DNA of 52,959 nucleotides, from contig SHXD01000017.1 of the NCBI GenBank assembly GCA_009693505.1, forward strand, positions 1 through 52,959, in the 5' to 3' direction. Positions 26,216 to 35,139 of the stretch are shown here, in pieces. The stretch is from Limnohabitans sp. Lineage in GTDB: Bacteria; Pseudomonadota; Gammaproteobacteria; Burkholderiales; Burkholderiaceae_C. The number at the start of each line of letters is the position of its first letter. Within the stretch, counting starts at the first letter, position 1. Position numbers and translations under genes: made by a program. The notes beneath the pieces were generated by a model. The model made no database searches and was not told where the DNA came from. It saw only the letters and a list, made by a program, of their open reading frames with translations.

Positions 26216-27166
26216 ATGAAACTCCTCAAATTAATCTGTTCATTCACATTGCTGGCCAGCTCCAGTTTAATGGCACAAAACATCTCTATTGCCACAGGCG
26301 GTACAGGCGGCGTTTACTACCCCATGGGCGGCGGTTTGGCCAATGTGCTTTCAAAGCACATTCCTGGCATGCAAGCCACCGCCGAAGTGACCGGCGGCTC
26401 TGTCGACAATTTGAACCTCATTGGCAGTGGTAAGCCCTACGTGGCCTTTTCCATGGTGGACGTAGCATTGGACGCTGCCAAAGGCCAAGAAAAATTCAAA
26501 GGCCGCAAAGTCGATTTGAAAACCTTGCTGGTGCTTTACCCCAACCGCATGCACGTGGTCACCACAGAATCTACTGGCATCAAAACCATGGCCGACTTGA
26601 AAGGCAAACGCATTTCGGCAGGTAGCGCTGGTAGCGCCACGGAGGTTATGGCTTTTCGCCTCATGGAAGGCGCTGGCATTGATCCCATGAAAGACGTCAA
26701 CCGCGAGCGCTTGGGCGTGTCTGAATCGGCCAATGCATTGAAGGACAAAAAGATTGACGCCTTCTTTTGGGTTGGTGGGCTTCCCACGGCTGCTGTGACT
26801 GATTTGGCCAGCACCCCTGGCACCAAAATTCGCATGATTGACCATGCAGACGCTGTGGCCGCCATGAACAAAAAATGGGGCAACTTGTACTACGCAGATG
26901 TGATTCCGCAAAGCACTTACTCTGGCATGGGTGCCGACAACAAGATGGCTTCTGTGGCCAACATTCTGATTGCCAATGCCAACATGCCAGATGATCAAGC
27001 CTACAAAATTGTGAAGGCCATTTTTGACCATCAAAAAGATTTGATTGCTGTTCACCAAGAGTATTCAAACGTGAAGATTGCTTCACAGAAAAATGCCGCA
27101 ACTTCAGTGCCTTTCCACCCAGGCGCTGAAAAGTACATCAAAGAAAAAGGCGGAAAGCTTGACTGA
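26216..27166 (+). CDS. TAXI-type TRAP transporter solute receptor
   Basis: 316 aa with an N-terminal signal peptide (MKLLKLICSFTLLASSSLMA). The mature start NISIATGGTGGVYYPMGGGLAN and 'VTGGSVDNLNLIGSGK' are the TAXI-family signature. These periplasmic proteins deliver dicarboxylates or amino acids to a fused TRAP permease, which is the next gene and overlaps it by 8 nt. The ATG at 26216 follows AAGGGA; a longer frame from 26156 is rejected because it buries the signal peptide. Confidence 0.92.
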   Translation: MKLLKLICSFTLLASSSLMAQNISIATGGTGGVYYPMGGGLANVLSKHIPGMQATAEVTGGSVDNLNLIGSGKPYVAFSMVDVALDAAKGQEKFKGRKVDLKTLLVLYPNRMHVVTTESTGIKTMADLKGKRISAGSAGSATEVMAFRLMEGAGIDPMKDVNRERLGVSESANALKDKKIDAFFWVGGLPTAAVTDLASTPGTKIRMIDHADAVAAMNKKWGNLYYADVIPQSTYSGMGADNKMASVANILIANANMPDDQAYKIVKAIFDHQKDLIAVHQEYSNVKIASQKNAATSVPFHPGAEKYIKEKGGKLD

Positions 27167-29174
27167 TCAGTCTGCTGATACCCTCGACGCCGAAACCAGA
27201 AAGCGCGTCGAGGACCTGATCAAAGAAGAAGAAGGCGACGCCAATCAGTACAAAGGATTTTTGGGAGTGGCCCTCACTGTGGTGGCCGTCTTCATGTCTT
27301 TGTTTCATTTGTATGCGGCGTATGCAATTGTTCCGGCGCACATCCTTAGGACCACCCATGTCACCATGGTGTTGGTCTTTATCTTTTTAACTTTTCCTAT
27401 TGCTGCGCGCTTTAAAAACAGGCTCATGGCGTGGGACGTTGGCTTCGCCATTTTGGCTGTTGCCACGCTGGTCTATGCGGTCATGGGCGGCGATGATTTT
27501 TCAGACCGCAACACATTACCCCTCACCATTGACATTGTCTTTGGCAGCATCTTAGTTTTGCTCATCTTGGAAGCACTGCGCAGAACCAATGGCTGGGTTT
27601 TGCTCACGGTCACAGTTTCGTTTTTGCTCTACGCTTTGTTTGGCAATTATTTACCCGCACCCTGGACGCACAAAGGCTACGAGCTTTCGCGGCTGGTGGG
27701 TTTTATGTACATGACCTTAGAAGGCATCTTTGGCACCGCCGTTGATGTGTCTTCTACGCTCATTATTTTGTTCACCATCTTTGGTGCATTTCTTCAGTTC
27801 AGTGGCGCCGGCAAGTTCTTCATTGACTTCTCGTTTTCCATCATGGGCGGCAAAACGTCCAATGTGGGCAAAACCGTGGTGCTGTCTTCATTTTTATTGG
27901 GCGGCCCTTCTGGTTCTGGTGTGGCCACCACGGTCACGGTGGGCGCTGTGGCGCACAACATGCTTGCCCAGGCTGGCTATGAAAAGAATGCAGCTGGCGG
28001 TTTGTTGGCGGCAGGCGGCTTGGGCGCAATCATTTCTCCGCCCGTCTTGGGCGCGGCAGCTTTCCTCATTGCAGAGTTTTTAAAAATCTCTTACCTTGAT
28101 GTGTTGCTCATGGCCATCGTGCCAACCTTCTTGTTCTATTTAGGCTTGTACGTCATGGTCACCATTGACGCACGAAAATACAACATGAGCGAGCAAAAAA
28201 TTGAGAGCATCGAAAGCGCGTGGGTTTTAACCAAACGCTATTGGTTCCATTTCTTCTCGCTCATCTCTATTGTCGTGTTCATGCTCATGGGCTTCTCGCC
28301 CAGCATGTCGGTATTTTGGGCCACGGTGGCTTCGCTGTTCACTAGTTTCTTGCGCTCAGACTCGGCCATGATTTCTTACGATGCCTTTTTGGGCAAAGCG
28401 CCGTTTTGGCAAAGCCTCTACAAGTCAAAATTCACCGAGGCCCTGTCGGGTGGTTTTACACAAGTGTTGTCCATTGCCGCTACATGCGCTGGCGCAGGCC
28501 TCATTGTGGGCGTGGTGGTTTTAACTGGCCTAGGCTTGAAGTTCAGTTCCATCGTGCTTGACTATGCAGACGGCTCCTTGTTCTTAACCGCCTTGTTCAC
28601 AGGCTTGGTGGTTTGGATTGTGGGCTTGGCAGTTCCTGTGACGGCGTCGTACATCATCTGTGCCGTCATTGCTGCACCTGCCATGATCAAGTTGGGTGTG
28701 CCTGACTATGCGGCGCACATGTTTATTTTTTACTACGCTGTGCTTTCTGAGGTGTCACCGCCTACAGCTCTGTCGCCGTTTGCAGCCGCTGCCATTTGCA
28801 AAGGCGATCCGTACAAAACAACTTTCCAAAGTTGGAAATACGTGGCGCCGGCCATTTTGGTTCCGTTTATCTTTGTCTTAGATCCTGCGGGTGTGGCGCT
28901 GCTTTTAAACGGCAATATGAAGAATTTGGCCGCGGCCAATTGGAACGAGATTGCCTGGATTGTGCTCACGGCATCTGCTGGCATTGTGGCTTTGGCAGGC
29001 GGCCTGCAAAACTGGTTTATCTTGAAAACAAATTTTGTTGAAAGATGGATCTTGATTGCATCGGGCGTGGCCCTCACCTACCCCTCTACCATTGGCGATA
29101 TCGCCGGATTTGCGGGTCTGGCTTCTGTCATCGTGGTGCAGTGGTTACGGCAATCAAAGCTCAAGTCAATTTAG
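27159..29174 (+). CDS. TRAP transporter fused permease (4TM/12TM type)
   Basis: 671 aa from a TTG at 27159 that follows AAGGCGGAAA and overlaps the TAXI stop; no ATG fits the expected N-terminus, and the frame upstream only mirrors the TAXI gene. A charged N-terminal stretch (LIKEEEGDANQYKG) leads into a DctQ-like four-helix part and a long DctM-like part with 'GGPSGSGVATTVTVGAVAHNML', 'AAGGLGAIISPPVLGAAAFLIAE' (split motif region) and 'SEVSPPTALSPFAAAAICKG'. It works with the TAXI receptor for sodium-driven uptake of an organic acid. The next gene, a sugar-acid dehydratase, starts 25 nt downstream and hints at the substrate. Confidence 0.9.
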   Translation: MTDQSADTLDAETRKRVEDLIKEEEGDANQYKGFLGVALTVVAVFMSLFHLYAAYAIVPAHILRTTHVTMVLVFIFLTFPIAARFKNRLMAWDVGFAILAVATLVYAVMGGDDFSDRNTLPLTIDIVFGSILVLLILEALRRTNGWVLLTVTVSFLLYALFGNYLPAPWTHKGYELSRLVGFMYMTLEGIFGTAVDVSSTLIILFTIFGAFLQFSGAGKFFIDFSFSIMGGKTSNVGKTVVLSSFLLGGPSGSGVATTVTVGAVAHNMLAQAGYEKNAAGGLLAAGGLGAIISPPVLGAAAFLIAEFLKISYLDVLLMAIVPTFLFYLGLYVMVTIDARKYNMSEQKIESIESAWVLTKRYWFHFFSLISIVVFMLMGFSPSMSVFWATVASLFTSFLRSDSAMISYDAFLGKAPFWQSLYKSKFTEALSGGFTQVLSIAATCAGAGLIVGVVVLTGLGLKFSSIVLDYADGSLFLTALFTGLVVWIVGLAVPVTASYIICAVIAAPAMIKLGVPDYAAHMFIFYYAVLSEVSPPTALSPFAAAAICKGDPYKTTFQSWKYVAPAILVPFIFVLDPAGVALLLNGNMKNLAAANWNEIAWIVLTASAGIVALAGGLQNWFILKTNFVERWILIASGVALTYPSTIGDIAGFAGLASVIVVQWLRQSKLKSI

Positions 29175-29199
29175 GATGTCTCTTTAGGAATTGAATTCG

Positions 29200-30936
29200 A
29201 TGTCAAACAAGCAAGACTCCCAGACAGAAGGCATGTCAAAGGGCTTAACGCAATATGGCGATCCTGGCTTTTCACTCTTTTTGCGCAAAGCCTTCATCAA
29301 AGGTGCTGGGTTCACTGACAGCGCATTAGACCGCCCCGTCATTGGCATTGCCAATACGGGCAGCGCCTACAACCCCTGTCATGGCAATGCCCCGCAGCTC
29401 ATTGAAGCCATTGAGCGCGGTGTCATGTTGGCGGGTGGCTTGCCCATGGTGTTCCCCACCATGTCCATTCACGAAAGTTTTACCAAACCCAACAGCATGT
29501 TCTTGCGCAACCTCATGTCCATGGACACCGAAGAGTTGTTGCGCGCTCAGCCTATGGATGCCGTGGTTTTAATTGGCGGTTGCGACAAAACCGTGCCTGC
29601 CCAACTTATGGGCGCTGCCTCTGCCGGCCTGCCTACCGTGCAACTGATTACCGGCTCTATGCTGACGGGTTCACACCGCGGCGAGCGCGTGGGCGCATGC
29701 ACAGATTGCCGGCGCTATTGGGGCAAATTCAGAGCCGAAGAAATTGACCAAGCCGAAATTCACCAAGTCAACACACAATTGGTTGCAAGTGTGGGCACCT
29801 GCTCGGTCATGGGCACTGCCAGTACCATGGCCTGCATTGCAGAAGCCTTGGGCATGACGGTTCCTGGCGGCGCGTCGCCACCCGCGGTGACTGCAGACCG
29901 CATTCGCATTGCTGAAGAAAGCGGACGCGTTGCCGTCGAAATAGCCAGAAAAGGCTTGACCATCGACAAAGTGCTCACTGAAAAAGCATTTGAAAACGCC
30001 ATGCGCGTGTTGTTGGCCATTGGCGGCTCTACCAATGCCATTATTCACCTTACCGCCATTGCTGGCCGCATGGGTTTTGAAATGGACCTGCAAGCCCTAG
30101 ATCGCATGGGACGCGACACACCTGTGTTGTTAGACCTCAAACCATCGGGTCAGTTTTACATGGAAGATTTCCACCACGCGGGTGGCATGGCCACCTTGCT
30201 AAGAGAACTGAAGCCCCTGTTGCATTTAGATGCCCTCACCATTACAGGACAGACATTGGGCGAGCTCATTGAAGCTGCGGGACCTGCATTTCCGCAAAAT
30301 GTGGTCAAGACCCGCGCAAACCCCATTTACAAAGAAGGTGGCATTGCGGTTTTGAAGGGCAACTTGGCGCCAGGTGGCGCCATCATCAAACAATCTGCGG
30401 CCAGCGCCAAACTCATGGAGCACGAAGGCCGTGCGGTGGTGTTTGAGAACTTGCAAGATATGGCATTGCGAATTGACTCTGAATACCTTGATGTGACTAC
30501 AGACGATATTTTGGTTTTGAAACACATTGGCCCGAAAGGCGCGGCCATGCCCGAAGCCGGCTACATGCCCATTCCTAAAAAACTAGCCAAAGCAGGCTGC
30601 AAAGACATTGTGCGAATTTCAGATGGCCGCATGAGTGGCACAGCTTTTGGCACCATCGTGTTGCATGTCACACCTGAATCGGCCTTGGGTGGGCCCTTGG
30701 CCTATGTTCAGAACGGCGATCGCATTCGCTTGAGTGTGGCCAACAGAGAACTCAGCCTTTTAATCTCCGACCAGGAGTTGGCGAGCAGAAAAGAAACACA
30801 GCTGGTCGTCACACCTACTGCACAACGTGGCTATGAAAAATTATTCTTAGACTCCGTGCTTCAAGCAGACAAAGGTGCTGACTTTGATTTCCTCATGCCG
30901 CCTCAAACCAGCGTCATTCCTAAGTTGAAAAAATAA
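29200..30936 (+). CDS. IlvD/Edd family dehydratase, pentonate-type (L-arabinonate/D-xylonate dehydratase-like)
   Basis: 578 aa. Three Cys suited to an Fe-S cluster are C60 (YNPCHGN), C128 (GGCDKTVPAQ) and C201 (GTCSVMGTAS), close to the positions in [2Fe-2S] L-arabinonate dehydratase; D129-K130 follow for the metal site. Such enzymes dehydrate sugar acids to 2-keto-3-deoxy acids; branched-chain dihydroxy-acid dehydratase is the alternative. Genetic context (TAXI-TRAP upstream, DapA-family gene divergent) favours sugar acids. The ATG at 29200 follows AGGA. Its last two Lys codons and TAA stop lie in the outer end of the palindromic element that begins here. Confidence 0.85.
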   Translation: MSNKQDSQTEGMSKGLTQYGDPGFSLFLRKAFIKGAGFTDSALDRPVIGIANTGSAYNPCHGNAPQLIEAIERGVMLAGGLPMVFPTMSIHESFTKPNSMFLRNLMSMDTEELLRAQPMDAVVLIGGCDKTVPAQLMGAASAGLPTVQLITGSMLTGSHRGERVGACTDCRRYWGKFRAEEIDQAEIHQVNTQLVASVGTCSVMGTASTMACIAEALGMTVPGGASPPAVTADRIRIAEESGRVAVEIARKGLTIDKVLTEKAFENAMRVLLAIGGSTNAIIHLTAIAGRMGFEMDLQALDRMGRDTPVLLDLKPSGQFYMEDFHHAGGMATLLRELKPLLHLDALTITGQTLGELIEAAGPAFPQNVVKTRANPIYKEGGIAVLKGNLAPGGAIIKQSAASAKLMEHEGRAVVFENLQDMALRIDSEYLDVTTDDILVLKHIGPKGAAMPEAGYMPIPKKLAKAGCKDIVRISDGRMSGTAFGTIVLHVTPESALGGPLAYVQNGDRIRLSVANRELSLLISDQELASRKETQLVVTPTAQRGYEKLFLDSVLQADKGADFDFLMPPQTSVIPKLKK

Positions 30937-31085
30937 TTAGGGTCAGAGCAACATTAATTTTGTCAATCAAAGGGGATGAAGGCTAAGGGGGGCTTCCTCA
31001 TGGTGGAGTACCACAAATCGTCAGCCCCCCTTAGCCTTCATCCCCTTTGATTGGAAATTAATGTTGCTCTGACTCCAATTATTTT
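30930..31085 (+). repeat. palindromic MITE-like element, copy 1
   Basis: A 156-bp inverted repeat. Outer arms AATAATT..GGGTCAGAGCAACATTAAT face each other at both ends; inside is a perfect 31-bp stem (30964-30994 with 31023-31053) closing a 28-nt loop that itself contains GTGG-AGTA-CCAC. No coding capacity. The left end contains the IlvD/Edd stop codon and the right end stops 3 nt from the dctM stop, so it separates two convergent genes and could act as a two-way transcription barrier. Same orientation as the copy at 35967, opposite to that at 52429. Confidence 0.9.
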
Positions 31086-31088
31086 GCT

Positions 31089-32366
31089 TTATTTGTTGTA
31101 AACCAAATTTCGCAAAGCCAGTGAGATGACGGGTACATAACTGATCAGCATCAGGCAAGTCAAGATGACGCAGATAAAGGGAATCAAATCTTTGATGATC
31201 CGATCTAGCGAAATCTTGGCCACCGTACAGGCGGCAAACAAGTTCACACCAAACGGCGGTGTGATCATGCCCAGTGCCAAGTTGACCACCATCACCATGC
31301 CAAAGTGAACAGGGTCAATGCCAAAGTGAATGGCCACGGGCACCAAGATGGGTGCTAAAACAATGATGGCTGCACCCGTTTCGATGAACATGCCAATGAC
31401 AAACAAAGCGGCATTGACACCCAAGAGAAAGTAGGCAGGTGATTGCAAGATTTCTTGCAGCCAAGCGCCAATGGCGCCGGGAACACCAGCACGCGTAATT
31501 AGGAAAGCAAACATGCCTGCATTGGCAATGATGAACATGATCACGGCGCTGGAAATAACTGATTTGCGCAAAATGGTGTAAATATCTTTGAAACCAATTT
31601 CGCGGTAAATCAGGGTGCCAACTAAAAACGAGTAAAGCACCGCTACAGCAGCTGCTTCAGTGGGCGTGAAAATGCCACCATAAATACCGCCCAGCACTAT
31701 GAACGGCATGAGCAAGGCCCAGCCAGCTTGGTAAGTAGCTTTGCCAAAGCTCAGGCGGCCATCGCCGTCGTTTTTGCCCCAGCCCATGTATTTGGAATAG
31801 GCCCACACAAAAAACATGAGTGCAACACCAATTAGCAAGCCAGGTCCTACGCCAGCAATGAAGAGCTCGCCAATAGAGACTTCAGCAGCGACACCAAAAA
31901 GAATCATGGGAATCGATGGTGGAATAATCACACCCAGTTCTGCAGCGGTTGCTTGCAAAGCTGTGGCCCACGGACGGGGATAGCCGTGTTTGATGAGGGC
32001 CGGAATGAGGACGGCACCGATGGCAAAGGTGGTGGCCACCGACGAACCCGAGACCGCAGCAAAAATCATGCAGGTCATGACGCAGGTCATGGGCAGTCCA
32101 CCTTGGATGCCGCCCACAATGCTTTTAGAAAATTCGACAAGCCGTTTGGAAATGCCACCCGTTTCCATCAGGTTGCCCGCCAAAATGAAAAAGGGAATAG
32201 CTGCCAAAGGAAACTTGTTAATTGAATTGAACATTTCCTTCACGGAAATGAGCATGTTGGCATTGGCAATTTGAATGCCCAGAATGGCAGACAAACCAAT
32301 GGAGACAGCAATAGAAATGCTGAGTGCAAAGCACACCAGCATCGTGATCAGCATGGCTAAGCTCAT
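31089..32366 (-). CDS. dctM: TRAP transporter large permease subunit (DctM)
   Basis: 425 aa, very hydrophobic with about twelve helices; 'FPLAAIPFFILAGNLMETGGISKRL', read in two parts, and 'GYPRPWATALQATAAELGVIIPPSIPMILFG' (likewise) are DctM hallmarks, as is 'LALGMITPPFGVNLF'. It imports an organic acid with DctQ and DctP. Start overlaps the dctQ stop by 4 nt (ATGA), indicating coupling. Convergent with the IlvD/Edd gene across palindromic element copy 1. Confidence 0.93.
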   Translation of the reverse strand: MSLAMLITMLVCFALSISIAVSIGLSAILGIQIANANMLISVKEMFNSINKFPLAAIPFFILAGNLMETGGISKRLVEFSKSIVGGIQGGLPMTCVMTCMIFAAVSGSSVATTFAIGAVLIPALIKHGYPRPWATALQATAAELGVIIPPSIPMILFGVAAEVSIGELFIAGVGPGLLIGVALMFFVWAYSKYMGWGKNDGDGRLSFGKATYQAGWALLMPFIVLGGIYGGIFTPTEAAAVAVLYSFLVGTLIYREIGFKDIYTILRKSVISSAVIMFIIANAGMFAFLITRAGVPGAIGAWLQEILQSPAYFLLGVNAALFVIGMFIETGAAIIVLAPILVPVAIHFGIDPVHFGMVMVVNLALGMITPPFGVNLFAACTVAKISLDRIIKDLIPFICVILTCLMLISYVPVISLALRNLVYNK

Positions 32367-32857
32367 TGCGCAGTCTCCATTTCAAGACGTTGTGGGTCTA
32401 ACCAGTTGCCCACAATGCTGATCATGCTGAAAACAGCCCCTACGGGCAGCGCCAAATAGGCCCAGAACATAGAAACATTATCGAGTCCAATCATGGACTG
32501 CACGCTGCCGCGATTGGTGTAGTCAAGTCCCCACCAAAAAATAATACCGCACAGCAACATGGCAGCAGCTGCGACCACGGTGTCTAGTACACGCCGACCC
32601 CGCTGGCCCGACATTCTGTAGAGCAAGTCAACACTGACCATGGCCCCTTGACGAAATGCTGTGGGAATGCCCAAAAACACCATCCATATTAAAGAAAATC
32701 GAATGAGCACTTCGGTCCATTCGGCTGGCGATTCAATGACGAAACGGGTGAAAATTTGGTGAATGGCAAAGATAGCTGAAAGCGCCATCATGATGCAGGC
32801 AAACATCATGGCAATCGACGTGGTCCAGTGCTCAAACCGCAAAAATAGTTGTTTCAT
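32363..32857 (-). CDS. dctQ: TRAP transporter small permease subunit (DctQ)
   Basis: 164 aa with four hydrophobic segments and DctQ features: 'EWTEVLIRFSLIWMVFLGIPTAFRQGAMVSVDLL', seen in parts as the conserved 'W.E...R....W..fLG...a.r.g....vd' pattern. It pairs with DctM. It is separated from dctP by 71 nt containing a terminator-like hairpin. Confidence 0.9.
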   Translation of the reverse strand: MKQLFLRFEHWTTSIAMMFACIMMALSAIFAIHQIFTRFVIESPAEWTEVLIRFSLIWMVFLGIPTAFRQGAMVSVDLLYRMSGQRGRRVLDTVVAAAAMLLCGIIFWWGLDYTNRGSVQSMIGLDNVSMFWAYLALPVGAVFSMISIVGNWLDPQRLEMETAQ

Positions 32858-32871
32858 GGGTTCACCAAATT

Positions 32872-32911
32872 CTCAAAACAAAAACGCCCAACAGATAGAA
32901 CCATTGGGCGT
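32872..32911 (-). terminator. intercistronic rho-independent terminator/attenuator between dctP and dctQ
   Basis: Read on the minus strand: ACGCCCAA, a 12-nt loop, TTGGGCGT, then TTTTGTTTTG. The 8-bp stem (32884-32891 with 32904-32911) is perfect and is followed by the T-rich run. It lies 18 nt after the dctP stop and before dctQM, which would let the receptor be made in excess of the permease. Confidence 0.7.
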
Positions 32912-32928
32912 CAGCAAGTCGTCAATGC

Positions 32929-33900
32929 TTACTTGTAATTGCGAATTCGATCAAGGTTGGCTTTGCCAAACTGCTTTTCAAACTCGGCATTGATGGGCGC
33001 CAAAGTGGCAACAAATTTAGCTTTGTCCACATTCTCAATCACAGTCATGCCTTTTTTGCGCAACTCGGCCACACCGCTGGCATCGTCTTTGTCCACGCGT
33101 GCACGGTTGGCTTTCACACCCTCTTTGGCAGCATCTAGGAAGATCTGTTTATCGCCTGCACTGAGCTTATCCCAAACAGCTTTGTTCATGAGGTACACAG
33201 AAGGCGAATAGACGTGTCCGGTGAGTGAGATGTGCTTTTGCACTTGGTCAAAGTTGGCAGCCATGATGACTGACAAAGGATTTTCTTGACCGTCAACAGT
33301 GCCTTGCTGCAAAGCGGTAAACACCTCTGGGAAAGCCATGGGGGTTGTCACAATGCCAAGGCCTTTGTAAGCCGCCACGTGCACTGGGTTTTCCATGGTT
33401 CGCATTTTCAGGCCCTTCAAGTCGGCCGGCTCATTGATGGGGCGCTTGCTGTTGGTCATGTGTCGAACACCGTTTTCGGACCAAGCCAAGGCCTTGAAAC
33501 CTTTAGATTCGAATTTGGCCAGCAACTCTTGGCCAATGGGACCGTCTAGAACAGCACGTGCATGGGCCTTGTCGCGAAACAAAAATGGCACATCTAAGAT
33601 GCGAGTTTCAGGGACAAAGTTGGGAACTGGACCCGTTGAATTGTGAGCCAATTCTTGCGTGCCCAATTGCACAGACTCCATCACCTCACGCTCGCCACCC
33701 AATGCTCCAGAGTAAAAATTCTTGATCACAATGCGACCATTGGTTCGCTTTTCCACCTCACGGGCCAAAGTGTCAATGGCCTCTCCTGCGTGAGAGTTTT
33801 GCACAACCGAAATAGCATTTCGCATCACAACTTGCGCAACTGCGGTGGACATGACGCCTGTGGCCAAGCACATGGCTAAAACTATTTTGCTCAATTTCAT
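32929..33900 (-). CDS. dctP: TRAP transporter DctP-type periplasmic receptor
   Basis: 323 aa with a signal peptide (MKLSKIVLAMCLATGVMSTAVA). DctP motifs include 'GALGGEREVMESVQLGTQE', 'DVPFLFRD', the ligand-carboxylate Arg segment 'LKGLKMRTMENPV' and 'GTVDGQENPLSVI'. The ATG at 33900 has AGGAG 7 nt upstream; the longer frame to 33957 is rejected. First gene of the dctPQM operon, divergent from a 2-hydroxyacid dehydrogenase gene. Ligand unknown; sugar acids or hydroxy acids are likely from context. Confidence 0.93.
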   Translation of the reverse strand: MKLSKIVLAMCLATGVMSTAVAQVVMRNAISVVQNSHAGEAIDTLAREVEKRTNGRIVIKNFYSGALGGEREVMESVQLGTQELAHNSTGPVPNFVPETRILDVPFLFRDKAHARAVLDGPIGQELLAKFESKGFKALAWSENGVRHMTNSKRPINEPADLKGLKMRTMENPVHVAAYKGLGIVTTPMAFPEVFTALQQGTVDGQENPLSVIMAANFDQVQKHISLTGHVYSPSVYLMNKAVWDKLSAGDKQIFLDAAKEGVKANRARVDKDDASGVAELRKKGMTVIENVDKAKFVATLAPINAEFEKQFGKANLDRIRNYK

Positions 33901-34062
33901 TCGGAGGCTCCTAAAGGGTTGGGTAAAGGAAATACGGATAAAAAAACTTAGTGCCATGCATTATGAAGTTAATGCAAAGTACCGCTATTCGGGTTTTCGA
34001 GGAGATGTTTTACCTATCGCTGTTCGGGTCACCGGGTTTAAAGTAGACCAATAGGTCATTCA

Positions 34063-34079
34063 ATAGCTTAGAAAGCTAT
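34063..34079. promoter_or_regulatory. candidate operator (ATAGCTT-AGA-AAGCTAT)
   Basis: A perfect 7-bp inverted repeat with a 3-nt centre lies 36 nt before the 2-hydroxyacid dehydrogenase start (34116) and 163 nt before the divergent dctP start. A second weaker palindrome, GACC-AATA-GGTC (34047-34058), is next to it. Dimeric regulator binding is the simplest reading; no regulator gene is adjacent. Confidence 0.4.
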
Positions 34080-34115
34080 GGAAGCTAGGTTTGATCGGGT
34101 TTAACAGGAGCAACG

Positions 34116-35108
34116 ATGAATGATTCTGAGTCGGGTGTTTTTCGTGTTGGCATCACGCACGATGTCTTAACCAGCCAGGGGCAGCCTATCTTTGGGCAAG
34201 AGGTTTTTGAATGGCTCAATCAACCAGGTTTGGTCTGGGAGTACATGGAAGAGACGCCGGTCATTCGGCCCGAACATGCCGCTCGTTACGATGCCATTTG
34301 CGCCATGCTGGTGCGCTTCACACCGGAAAGCATTGGGCCTGACAAGCCTCGCTTAAAGTTGATTGCTCGGTTTGGGGTGGGTTATGACACCATCGATGTG
34401 CCCACCTGCCAAAAGGCGGGCATTTTTCTAACCATTGCGCCTGATGGCGTGCGCCGCCCTGTGGCAGTGTCTGCTATCACCTTCATGCTCATGCTGGCGC
34501 ACAAGGTGGGCATCAAAGACCGCCTCACGCGTTCGGGTCGGTGGGCAGAAAAATCTGATCACATTGGCACGGGCCTTACCGGTCGCACCTTGGGCTCGAT
34601 TGGCGTGGGCAATATTGGCGCCGAGATGTTTAGATTGGCCAAGCCTTTTGACATGAAATTCATCGCCCACGACCCCTATGCCAATGCCGCACAAATGGCT
34701 GCTTTGAATGTCGAGTTGGTTGATCTGGTTGAGTTGTTTCGGCGCTCAGATTTTTTAACCGTCAATTGCCCCTTGAATGTCACAACACGCGGCATGGTCA
34801 ACGCCAGCAAGTTGTCGCTCATGAAGAACACAGCTTACCTAATTAACACCGCACGCGGCCCCATCGTCGATGAAGCTGCGCTCTACCGCGCTTTAGTTGA
34901 GAAAAAAATTGCGGGTGCAGGCCTTGACGTGTTTGAAGTTGAGCCCACGCCCGCAGACAACCCTTTGCTGCAACTGGACAATGTGGTGGTCACGCCCCAT
35001 GGCATCTGTTTCACCGATGAATGCATGCAAGGTCTGGCTGAAAGTGCATTCAAAGCCGTTGTCGATGTGATGCACGGTAAAAAACCGCCGCATGTTGTCA
35101 CTTCTTAA
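34116..35108 (+). CDS. NAD-dependent D-2-hydroxyacid dehydrogenase
   Basis: 330 aa. Rossmann GxGxxG at 163-168 (GVGNIG) with the acidic partner in AHDPYA; catalytic Arg247 (NTARGPIVDE), Glu276 (DVFEVEP) and His295 (TPHG) are all present. The ribosome site is AGGAG. The family interconverts 2-oxo acids and D-2-hydroxy acids. It is followed by an HpcH/HpaI aldolase and faces dctP, so uptake, oxidation and cleavage of a hydroxy or sugar acid is a coherent reading. Confidence 0.92.
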   Translation: MNDSESGVFRVGITHDVLTSQGQPIFGQEVFEWLNQPGLVWEYMEETPVIRPEHAARYDAICAMLVRFTPESIGPDKPRLKLIARFGVGYDTIDVPTCQKAGIFLTIAPDGVRRPVAVSAITFMLMLAHKVGIKDRLTRSGRWAEKSDHIGTGLTGRTLGSIGVGNIGAEMFRLAKPFDMKFIAHDPYANAAQMAALNVELVDLVELFRRSDFLTVNCPLNVTTRGMVNASKLSLMKNTAYLINTARGPIVDEAALYRALVEKKIAGAGLDVFEVEPTPADNPLLQLDNVVVTPHGICFTDECMQGLAESAFKAVVDVMHGKKPPHVVTS

Positions 35109-35139
35109 GCCTTCTTCATTTTTTTTTACAAAGATTCAC

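Noticed and set aside
26351..27058. 235-codon minus-strand frame inside the TAXI gene
   Set aside because: Shadow of the TAXI receptor; low-complexity His/Gly/Asn-rich translation with no motif and no start signal.
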